Shown here: piece by piece, positions 1-5,241 of the stretch
Position numbering within the stretch: the stretch's first letter is position 1
Layout of the letters: each line of letters opens with the position of its first letter
From: Bacillota bacterium
GTDB taxonomy: Bacteria > Bacillota > Tb-RUG-66
Reading direction: 5' to 3'
Length of the DNA stretch: 7,772 bases
Assembly (NCBI GenBank): GCA_016288255.1
Contig: JAEEYS010000099.1
Location: forward strand, 1 to 7,772
Made by a program: the position numbers and the translations under genes
The notes under the pieces: model-generated
Told to the model about the DNA's origin: nothing
Seen by the model: only the letters and a program-made list of their open reading frames with translations
The model's database searches: none

Positions 1-2
1 AG

Positions 3-35
3 ATCTCTCATTCATTAGCACTACCCAGCAGCTAG
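3..35 (+). other. Possible 3' end of an upstream gene
   Basis: Read in the frame of the TAG at 33-35, the first bases of the window form ten open codons, and that TAG directly abuts the ATG of the ligase gene at 36. This would fit the tail of an upstream gene translationally coupled to the ligase. Relatives of the ligase often follow the beta subunit of indolepyruvate:ferredoxin oxidoreductase. Ten codons are too few to identify a product, and the open frame may be chance. Confidence 0.25.
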
Positions 36-1337
36 ATGGAACAGTATTTTCAACAGGAATTCGAAACCATGTCCAGGGCCAAAATCAAGGAGTTACAGAG
101 TGACCGATTAGTCAAACAGGTGACACATGTTTATGAAAATGTTCCCTACTATCGAAAAAAAATGGACGAAAAAGGACTGAAACCGGAAGATATCAAAGGC
201 ATCGAAGATTTACATAAACTTCCTTTTTTGAGCAAAGCGGATCTAAGAGAAGCCTATCCTTACGGACTTCTTGCCATTCCGCTGGAAGAATGTGTCAGGA
301 TTCATTCCACCTCGGGCACAACGGGAAAACGGGTAGTAGCGTTTTATAACCAGCACGATATCGATCTATGGGAAGAATGCTGCGCCAGAGCGATCGTTGC
401 GGTAGGCGGAACGAAAGAGGATGTTTGCCAGGTATGCTACGGCTACGGCCTTTTTACCGGAGGAGCGGGACTGGACGGCGGTTCTCATAAAGTGGGATGT
501 TTGACTTTACCGATGTCTTCCGGGAACACGGAAAGACAGATACAATTTATGGCGGATATGGGCGCTACGATCTTATGCTGCACACCTTCTTATGCGGCTT
601 TTCTCGGAGAAAGCATCACAGAAAAAGGCATGAAAGATCAGATCAAATTGAAAGCAGGCATTTTCGGTGCGGAAGCATGGACGGAAGAAATGCGTCATGA
701 TATTGAAAAAACATTGGGGATCAAAGCTTATGATATTTACGGATTAACAGAACTTTCCGGCCCGGGCGTATCCTATGAATGCTCCGAACAAAAAGGAATG
801 CACATCTGCGAAGATCATTTTATCGCGGAAATCATCGATCCGGATACGGGCGAAGTTTTACCGGAAGGCTCCAAAGGCGAATTGGTATTTACTTCCATTA
901 CAAAAGAAGCGTTCCCGCTGATAAGATATCGCACCAGAGATATCTGTATCCTGAATTATGAACCCTGCGCATGCGGCAGAACACATGTCAGAATGACAAA
1001 ACCGATGGGACGTTCGGACGATATGCTGATCATCCGCGGCGTAAATGTCTTCCCGTCTCAGATCGAAACCGTTTTGATGAATCTGGGGCTGAAATCCAAC
1101 TATCAGATCATTGTGGACAGAGTGAACAACACGGATACTTTTGATATTGACGTGGAAATGACACCGGAAATGTTCTCGGATACCTTGACCGATATTTCCA
1201 GAACGGAAAAACAGATCGTAGAATCCTTAAGGTCTATGCTGGGCATTATGGCAAAAGTACATCTTGTTGCTCCCAAAACCATTGCAAGAAGTGAAGGAAA
1301 AGCGGTTAGAGTAATAGATAAGCGGAAGCTTGTGTAA
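36..1337 (+). CDS. paaK: Phenylacetate-CoA ligase family protein (arylacetate-CoA ligase)
   Basis: This cytoplasmic enzyme of the ANL superfamily should activate phenylacetate or a related arylacetate with ATP to an acyl-adenylate, then to the CoA thioester. At 433 residues it has the usual PaaK length. Visible motifs are the phosphate loop STSGTTGKR (91-99), DIYGLTE (233-239), RYRTRD (297-302), the CACGRTH segment (311-317), the hinge region RSDDMLIIRGVNVFPSQIE (327-345) and a C-terminal SEGKAVRV (419-426) that should carry the catalytic lysine. The ATG at 36 follows an in-frame TAG at 33-35 and has no clear Shine-Dalgarno. It is preferred because the conserved EFETMSR (residues 8-14) lies just inside it; the next ATG, at 69, would cut that block. 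The ACT gene follows after 21 bases in the same operon. In amino-acid-fermenting anaerobes this subfamily is usually linked to conversion of aryl 2-oxoacids, possibly running toward ATP formation. The exact substrate (phenyl-, hydroxyphenyl- or indoleacetate) is not readable from sequence. Confidence 0.93.
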   Translation: MEQYFQQEFETMSRAKIKELQSDRLVKQVTHVYENVPYYRKKMDEKGLKPEDIKGIEDLHKLPFLSKADLREAYPYGLLAIPLEECVRIHSTSGTTGKRVVAFYNQHDIDLWEECCARAIVAVGGTKEDVCQVCYGYGLFTGGAGLDGGSHKVGCLTLPMSSGNTERQIQFMADMGATILCCTPSYAAFLGESITEKGMKDQIKLKAGIFGAEAWTEEMRHDIEKTLGIKAYDIYGLTELSGPGVSYECSEQKGMHICEDHFIAEIIDPDTGEVLPEGSKGELVFTSITKEAFPLIRYRTRDICILNYEPCACGRTHVRMTKPMGRSDDMLIIRGVNVFPSQIETVLMNLGLKSNYQIIVDRVNNTDTFDIDVEMTPEMFSDTLTDISRTEKQIVESLRSMLGIMAKVHLVAPKTIARSEGKAVRVIDKRKLV

Positions 1338-1358
1338 TCGGAAAGGAGTGTTTTCAAT

Positions 1359-1787
1359 ATGAACGTAGAGCAAATTTCAGTTTTTGTGGAAAACAAACCG
1401 GGTAAGATTTTAGAGCTTACCAAAGTTCTGGCAAAAGAAAATATTGATATGCGGGCGTTATCTATTGGAGAAACGAATGATTACGGCATTTTAAGGATCA
1501 TTGTGAGCGATACGGAAAAGGCAGTAGTGGCACTGAAGGCGGACGGCTGGATCGTAGCGGTCACGCCGGTGGTGGCGATCAAAGTATCGGATGAACCGGG
1601 AGGACTGCAAAAGGTATTGACGATCTTGGCGGAAGCAGGGATCAGTATCGCTTATACTTACGCTTTTTTGATGCATAAGGACAATGCGGCATGTATGGTG
1701 CTTCGAGTAGACGATGTAGAGGAAACAACGGCGTTTTTGAAAGACAAAGGAGTAGAGATCCTGTCAAAAGATATTTTTTCGGATTGA
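1359..1787 (+). CDS. Tandem ACT-domain protein, probable regulator/partner of the ligase
   Basis: A 142-residue soluble protein made of two ACT domains and little else. The first spans about residues 6-65, with NKPG at 12-15; the second spans about 71-135, with DEPG at 78-81. These are the usual amino-acid-binding turn motifs. ACT domains bind small ligands, mostly amino acids, and control enzymes or transport. With no catalytic domain, this protein probably senses a ligand or acts through a partner. The gene starts 21 bases after the ligase stop, with a strong AAAGGAG (1342-1348) ten bases before the ATG, and shares the terminator at 1799-1835. Stand-alone tandem ACT proteins commonly follow paaK-like genes in Clostridia and archaea, which suggests a role in sensing aromatic amino acids or regulating the ligase. 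That role is inferred. The domain call is firm, the ligand unknown. Confidence 0.92.
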   Translation: MNVEQISVFVENKPGKILELTKVLAKENIDMRALSIGETNDYGILRIIVSDTEKAVVALKADGWIVAVTPVVAIKVSDEPGGLQKVLTILAEAGISIAYTYAFLMHKDNAACMVLRVDDVEETTAFLKDKGVEILSKDIFSD

Positions 1788-1798
1788 ACCTGAAACAG

Positions 1799-1835
1799 AA
1801 AAGAAAAAACCAGAGATCCTCTGGTTTTTTCTTTT
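1799..1835 (+). terminator. Rho-independent terminator of the ligase-ACT operon
   Basis: A perfect 17-bp stem pairs 1799-1815 with 1819-1835 around a 3-base ATC loop. The core is CCAGAG/CTCTGG, flanked by an A-run on the 5' arm and a T-run on the 3' arm, so it could work on both strands, though no minus-strand gene reads into it here. It begins 12 bases after the ACT gene stop. Confidence 0.9.
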
Positions 1836-1923
1836 GTTTGACAGAGAAAAGGATGACAAAACGGGGAAAGCATGAGAAAATAAAAAGGAAAGGATGCCTA
1901 TCGTTCTTTCAAAAGAAAAAGAA

Positions 1924-1943
1924 ATGATCTGAGATCATAGAAT
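1924..1943 (+). promoter_or_regulatory. Palindrome beside a possible -10 box upstream of the hydrolase gene
   Basis: ATGATC-TGA-GATCAT (1924-1938) is a perfect 6-bp inverted repeat with a 3-base spacer. It overlaps TAGAAT (1938-1943), a 5/6 match to the -10 consensus, 25 bases before the hydrolase ATG. No good -35 lies 16-18 bases upstream, where the DNA is A-rich. It may be an operator at a weak or activated promoter, or chance symmetry. The rest of 1836-1967 holds a ribosome binding site and no gene I can support. Confidence 0.3.
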
Positions 1944-1967
1944 ACAAGAAAAGCAAGGACTGCAATT

Positions 1968-2846
1968 ATGTATCAACTGATAGAGGCCGGGGAAAAGACA
2001 TATTATATTACGGCGCCGGTCACCGTAGGGATTTATCAACTGAATGAGACAGAAGTTTGTCTGATCGACAGCGGAAACAACAGAAAAGTGGCGGAGGATG
2101 TGCTTGCCATAGTAGAGAGCAGAGGATGGAAAGTAAACTGTATCATCAATACCCATTCTCACGCGGATCACGTGGGCGGGAATGAGCTGATCCAGCAAAA
2201 AACAGGGTGCGCTGTTTATGCCTGCGCGCCGGATATCATGTTTGTGGAATATCCGGTTTTGGAACGGCCTTTTTTGTCCGGCGGATACCCCATCAAGGAG
2301 ATCGATACCGATTTTTTCCTGGCACGGCCCAGTAAAGCTGCTCCTTTAACGGCGAAAACGCTTCCCAAAGGGCTGGAAACGGTCAGACTGGACGGCCATG
2401 CCGTGGCTATGGTGGGGATCAGGACCGATGATGATATTTGGTTTATCGGGGATATTCTTTCCAGCAAAGAAACATTTAAAAAACAGCCTGTACCCTATGT
2501 GTTTCAGGTGGAGGAGCATTTAAAATCACTGGAAAGAGTCAAAACCTTATCCGGCAAGCTTTTTATTCCTTCTCACGAACCGGTGATGACGGACGTGAAA
2601 GAACTGGCGGATTTTAATCTAGAAAAGATTCATGAAATGATAGGGCTCATCAAGGAGCTTACCAGAGAGCCGATCTCTTTTGAAGAGATTTTAAAAAAGG
2701 TCCTGGATCATTACGGATCGAAGATGACCCACAGCCGTTATGTTTTGACAGGGGGGACCATACGGTCTTACCTGGCATATCTTCACAACAGGGGAGAAAC
2801 GGATATTGTTTTTCAGGACAACAGAATGCTTTGGCATACGAAATAA
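1968..2846 (+). CDS. MBL-fold metallo-hydrolase with C-terminal helical domain
   Basis: A soluble 292-residue hydrolase of the metallo-beta-lactamase superfamily. All metal-binding motifs are present: THSHADH (62-68, ligands H63, H65, D67, H68), GH at 143-144, GD at 161-162 and H203 in PSHEP, so a two-metal site, usually zinc, should form. From about residue 205 a mostly helical region ends in TGGTIRSYLAYLHNRG (261-276) and a short strand, resembling the winged-helix tail of LACTB2-like hydrolases. An AAGGA (1955-1959) lies eight bases before the ATG. The gene stands alone between the ACT-operon terminator and the dUTPase promoter. No signal peptide is seen, so it is not a classical exported beta-lactamase. 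The family covers thioesterases, glyoxalase II, lactonases and nucleases; the substrate cannot be assigned. The fold is certain, the role open. Confidence 0.92.
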   Translation: MYQLIEAGEKTYYITAPVTVGIYQLNETEVCLIDSGNNRKVAEDVLAIVESRGWKVNCIINTHSHADHVGGNELIQQKTGCAVYACAPDIMFVEYPVLERPFLSGGYPIKEIDTDFFLARPSKAAPLTAKTLPKGLETVRLDGHAVAMVGIRTDDDIWFIGDILSSKETFKKQPVPYVFQVEEHLKSLERVKTLSGKLFIPSHEPVMTDVKELADFNLEKIHEMIGLIKELTREPISFEEILKKVLDHYGSKMTHSRYVLTGGTIRSYLAYLHNRGETDIVFQDNRMLWHTK

Positions 2847-2856
2847 ACAGAAAAAG

Positions 2857-2901
2857 ATCGTTTTGGAACGATTGACAAAAAACAGGTTTATGGATTAGGA
2901 T
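2857..2901 (+). promoter_or_regulatory. Probable promoter of dut, with an overlapping inverted repeat
   Basis: TTGACA at 2872-2877 is a perfect -35 box. It is followed after 18 bases by TAGGAT at 2896-2901, a 4/6 match to the -10. Transcription would begin near 2908 and give a leader of about 30 bases. Just upstream, ATCGTT-TTGG-AACGAT (2857-2872) forms a 6-bp inverted repeat whose last base is the first base of the -35. It lacks a following T-run, so it looks more like an operator than a terminator. Confidence 0.5.
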
Positions 2902-2940
2902 TGTACATGATGATCGAAAAGGAAAACAAGGAGAAAATAC

Positions 2941-3360
2941 ATGAGAATTAAGCTAGTGGATGAACAATGTATGCCTTATAAAAAACATGAATATGACGCA
3001 GGCTGGGATCTAAAAGCCAGGATTACGGAACCGGCTGTCATTATGCCCCATAAGGTGCTTACGGTACCGGTAGGTGTGATGACGGAGATCCCCAACGGCT
3101 ACGTGGGAGATATTCGGCCCCGGTCCGGTTTGGCAAAAAGAGGGATCGTGGCGCAGTACGGCACCGTAGACGCTACTTATCGGGGCGAGATCAGAGTGAC
3201 ACTCATCAATGTGAGTGAAGAACCTTATGAGATCGTGCCTTATGAACGGATCGCTCAGCTGGTGGTGCTTCCGATCTTTTTAGAAAAATTAGAATTGACG
3301 GAAACGCTTTCCGAAACAGAACGGGGAGCGGAAGGATTTGGATCGACAGGCAAGTTTTAA
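2941..3360 (+). CDS. dut: dUTP diphosphatase (dUTPase), trimeric type
   Basis: Hydrolyses dUTP to dUMP and pyrophosphate in the cytoplasm, keeping uracil out of DNA and supplying dUMP for thymidylate synthesis. All five trimeric dUTPase motifs occur in order in 139 residues: I, DAGWDL (19-24); II, RPRSGLAKRG (59-68); III, GTVDATYRGE (74-83), with the aspartate and the uracil-stacking tyrosine Y80; IV, RIAQLV (103-108); V, RGAEGFGSTG (128-137). Motif V is the flexible C-terminal arm that closes over the active site, so the protein is complete. Tryptophan in motif I, where many homologues have leucine, tyrosine or phenylalanine, is a minor variation. The ATG has AAGGAG (2928-2933) seven bases upstream. 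The gene has a probable promoter of its own and ends in a terminator, so it is likely monocistronic. dCTP deaminase is excluded by the motif set. Confidence 0.97.
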   Translation: MRIKLVDEQCMPYKKHEYDAGWDLKARITEPAVIMPHKVLTVPVGVMTEIPNGYVGDIRPRSGLAKRGIVAQYGTVDATYRGEIRVTLINVSEEPYEIVPYERIAQLVVLPIFLEKLELTETLSETERGAEGFGSTGKF

Positions 3361-3375
3361 GGAGAAAATATTTTA

Positions 3376-3390
3376 AAAAAGCGGATAGAA
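3376..3390 (+). repeat. 15-bp dispersed repeat, copy 1
   Basis: AAAAAGCGGATAGAA occurs here and exactly again at 6988-7002. Similarity continues past the right end (aGCAaA here, tGCAgA there). Both copies lie in intergenic DNA next to a terminator. It may be a small dispersed element or a binding site; chance in A-rich DNA cannot be excluded. Confidence 0.4.
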
Positions 3391-3425
3391 AGCAAAAAGC
3401 CTGGGTATATCTTAGGCTTTTTGTT
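3391..3425 (+). terminator. Rho-independent terminator after dut
   Basis: The core stem CAAAAAGCCT (3393-3402) pairs with AGGCTTTTTG (3414-3423), with weaker G-T pairs extending into the loop. The 3' arm runs into a T-rich tract ending near 3430. It lies about 30 bases after the dut stop and just before the promoter of the next gene. Confidence 0.85.
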
Positions 3426-3434
3426 CTTTTGTAA

Positions 3435-3467
3435 AAGGACGCTTGTCCTTCTTTTAGGATTGTCCTA
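3435..3467 (+). promoter_or_regulatory. Two inverted repeats covering the HypE-like gene promoter (candidate operator)
   Basis: AAGGAC-GCTT-GTCCTT (3435-3450) and TAGGA-TTG-TCCTA (3455-3467) share AGGA/TCCT half-sites. The first covers the -35 box and the second runs into the -10 box. The right half-sites form a direct repeat TTGTCCT at 3443-3449 and 3460-3466, offset by 17 bases. The layout fits a repressor site, but the factor is unknown and the two spacers differ in length. Confidence 0.5.
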
Positions 3468-3471
3468 TAAT
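3443..3471 (+). promoter_or_regulatory. Sigma-A-type promoter of the HypE-like gene
   Basis: TTGTCC (3443-3448, 4/6 match to the -35) and a perfect TATAAT (3466-3471) are separated by the optimal 17 bases. Transcription would start near 3478, about 29 bases before the ATG at 3507. The upstream terminator isolates this unit from dut. Confidence 0.8.
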
Positions 3472-3506
3472 AAATTTGAAATAAGATTGGAAATAGAGGA
3501 TCGTAT

Positions 3507-4508
3507 ATGAAAAGCGGAAAATTAACACCGGAATTATTGGAAAAGCTGGTTTTATCCAAAATCCATATCGACAAAGAAGATATCTTGGTAGGCCCGCAGA
3601 TCGGAGAAGACTGCGCTGTGGTGGATTTTGGAAAAGATGTCTGTATTTTGTCCATGGATCCCATTACGGGGGCGGTCAAAGATCTGGGAAAACTGGCTGT
3701 TCATATTTCCTGTAACGATATCGCGGCCATGGGTGTTGCCCCCTTGGGACTGCTTTTTACTTTGCTGCTGCCGTTAAGCATTACGGAAGAAGAAATCCAA
3801 TATATTATGGATGACGTTTTAAAAGCGGCAGATGACCTTGATATTTGTATCATCGGCGGCCACACGGAAGTAACAGCTACGGTGAATCAGCCTGTTGCCA
3901 TCACAACGGCCATTGGAAAGGCAAAAAAGGCGGAATATACTACTTCAAAGCGCGGAAGGGTAGGAGAAGACCTTGTGCTCACAAAAGGGGCCGGAATCGA
4001 GGGAACTGCCATTTTGTGCAGTGATTTTGAAACCGAACTGCGCGCAAAAATAGGCCAGGAAGTCATAGAAGAGGGAAAAGGATTCGGAAAACTTTTGAGC
4101 GTGGTAAAAGAAGGGGTCATAGCCAGAGAAATGGGGGCCACCGCTCTTCACGATGTGACGGAAGGCGGTATCATGGGCGCCGTTTATGAAGTGACCAAAG
4201 CTTCCGATACCGGTGCAAAAATCGATTTTTCACAGATCCCCATCCATTCCGTGACACAAACGATCTGTGATCTGTTTCAAATCGATCCGCTGCACCTGAT
4301 TTCCAGCGGCTCCATGCTGATTGCCATACCGGACGGGCACCTTTTGGTAAAACGACTGGAAGAAAACGGCGTAGAAGCTTCTGTGATCGGAAAATTGGTG
4401 GAAAAAGAAAAAGGGGTCATGCTGTATCAAGACGGTAAAGTCCTGCCGATTTTTCCGAAAGAGCGGGATGAGCTTTATGTGGCGATCGAAAGAGGGATAC
4501 AAAAATAA
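3507..4508 (+). CDS. AIR synthase-related (HypE/PurM-like) ATP-binding protein
   Basis: A 333-residue soluble protein of the PurM/HypE/SelD/ThiL superfamily, whose members bind ATP at a dimer interface. Visible motifs: GEDCA (33-37), D51 in SMDPI, the HISCNDIAAMGVAP block (66-79), GGHTEV (117-122), TKGAGIEGT (159-167), HDVTEGG (215-221) and ISSGS (265-269). The N-terminal domain spans about 1-145 and the C-terminal PurM_C domain about 150-300. HypE itself ends in a conserved cysteine that carries the carbamoyl/cyanide group; this protein ends ERGIQK with no cysteine, and no other hyp gene is in view, so hydrogenase maturation is unlikely. SelD and PurM also fit less well. The start has AGAGGA (3495-3500) six bases upstream. 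It is a single-gene unit, probably controlled at the palindromic promoter. The reaction is unknown. Confidence 0.9.
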   Translation: MKSGKLTPELLEKLVLSKIHIDKEDILVGPQIGEDCAVVDFGKDVCILSMDPITGAVKDLGKLAVHISCNDIAAMGVAPLGLLFTLLLPLSITEEEIQYIMDDVLKAADDLDICIIGGHTEVTATVNQPVAITTAIGKAKKAEYTTSKRGRVGEDLVLTKGAGIEGTAILCSDFETELRAKIGQEVIEEGKGFGKLLSVVKEGVIAREMGATALHDVTEGGIMGAVYEVTKASDTGAKIDFSQIPIHSVTQTICDLFQIDPLHLISSGSMLIAIPDGHLLVKRLEENGVEASVIGKLVEKEKGVMLYQDGKVLPIFPKERDELYVAIERGIQK

Positions 4509-4595
4509 AAGGGTCGTTTGCATTTTAAAAATCGGAAAGCATAAGAAGAATCACGCGGCAGGAAGGCAATGCATGCTTTTGCTCTGAAAACAGAT

Positions 4596-5132
4596 CTAAG
4601 GGACCAAGACATCTTTTAGAAGGAACTGTTTGCCGTCATAATCAAGAAAAACGTCCACTGCGGCAACATCTTTGGGGAGAGGCTCAAATTTTACGATCAA
4701 AATTTGTTTCCATCCCAAAGGCTCATCTTCCGGATAGGGGTTTAGCGCATAGGCGGGAGAAGATTCGTAGACGGTGCCTTTTTGGTCCATGAGAAAGACC
4801 GATATGGCGGGATTTTCCGGCAAGAGTTCTCCTTTTTTGTTCTCAATAATGAGATAAAGGGTAAAATTGCTTTGATCGCCTGTCATAAAAGAATAGAGGA
4901 TAAAGTATTTTTCCTGAACGCTTTTTTCAACACCGATACGGATATCGCCTTTGGTATCGGTGATACCGGAAGGGACGGTCGCGATGGAAGCATCATGATC
5001 GTTTTGGAAAACGGTGATGGTTTTGGATACGATGGGAATGCGGTTTAGATGAAAAGAAAAGAAAAAAAGAAATAAGATCAAAAAGAGTATGAGAAGCAGA
5101 GAAAAGAAAAATGTTTTTTTTGATTTTAGCAT
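4596..5132 (-). CDS. Membrane-anchored protein of unknown function
   Basis: I do not recognise this family. Read from the ATG at 5132 it has 178 residues: a short basic start (MLKSKK), a strongly hydrophobic segment at about residues 8-27, then an extracytoplasmic domain of about 150 residues with many predicted beta strands, no cysteine and no lipobox. That suggests a signal anchor or uncleaved signal peptide with an immunoglobulin-like or sandwich domain outside the membrane. A GTG at 5141 would add three residues (MNT). I prefer the ATG because GGGGTGA lies at normal spacing before it. It is the only minus-strand gene, convergent with the HypE-like gene and divergent from the oxidoreductase. 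Coding is supported by the organised anchor-plus-domain layout and the absence of a better frame. I see no clear promoter in 5142-5241. Confidence 0.75.
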   Translation of the reverse strand: MLKSKKTFFFSLLLILFLILFLFFFSFHLNRIPIVSKTITVFQNDHDASIATVPSGITDTKGDIRIGVEKSVQEKYFILYSFMTGDQSNFTLYLIIENKKGELLPENPAISVFLMDQKGTVYESSPAYALNPYPEDEPLGWKQILIVKFEPLPKDVAAVDVFLDYDGKQFLLKDVLVP

Positions 5133-5137
5133 CGTAT

Positions 5138-5144
5138 TCACCCC
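5138..5144 (-). promoter_or_regulatory. Ribosome binding site deciding the start of the anchored protein
   Basis: On the minus strand GGGGTGA (5144-5138) matches much of the GGAGGTGA anti-SD partner and lies five bases before the ATG at 5132. The competing GTG at 5141 lies inside this site and has no good SD of its own. Confidence 0.5.
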
Positions 5145-5241
5145 ATAGCATGTATATGAGAGAAAACGGAAAAATAGACTGAACTGAAATCAGGTAAATG
5201 TTTTGTAAAACGAAGGGAATCCGAGGAGAGTAAAAAAGAAA

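Noticed and set aside
1838..1843. TTGACA directly after the ACT-operon terminator as a -35 box
   Set aside because: No acceptable -10 lies 16-18 bases downstream; the sequence there is acgggg and similar.
1691..1927. Plus-strand open frame overlapping the ACT gene and running through the terminator
   Set aside because: It crosses a perfect 17-bp terminator hairpin, is lysine-rich low-complexity at its end, and has no ribosome binding site. The ACT frame explains the first half.
3206..3679. 157-residue minus-strand open frame
   Set aside because: It lies antisense to the ends of two well-supported genes and covers a terminator and promoter. Its translation has no recognisable organisation.
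3507..4508. Assignment of the gene as hypE
   Set aside because: The C-terminal cysteine required by HypE is missing and no hydrogenase maturation genes are in view.
4536..4579. AAAGCAT/ATGCTTT inverted repeat between the two convergent genes as a shared terminator
   Set aside because: The arms are only 7 bp with a 30-base loop and no strong GC core or T-run. No convincing terminator is visible in 4509-4595.
5142..5241. Divergent promoters between the minus-strand gene and the oxidoreductase gene
   Set aside because: TATA-like strings exist, but none pairs with a plausible -35 at normal spacing. GTTTT-GT-AAAAC at 5200-5211 is a weak AT-rich symmetry.
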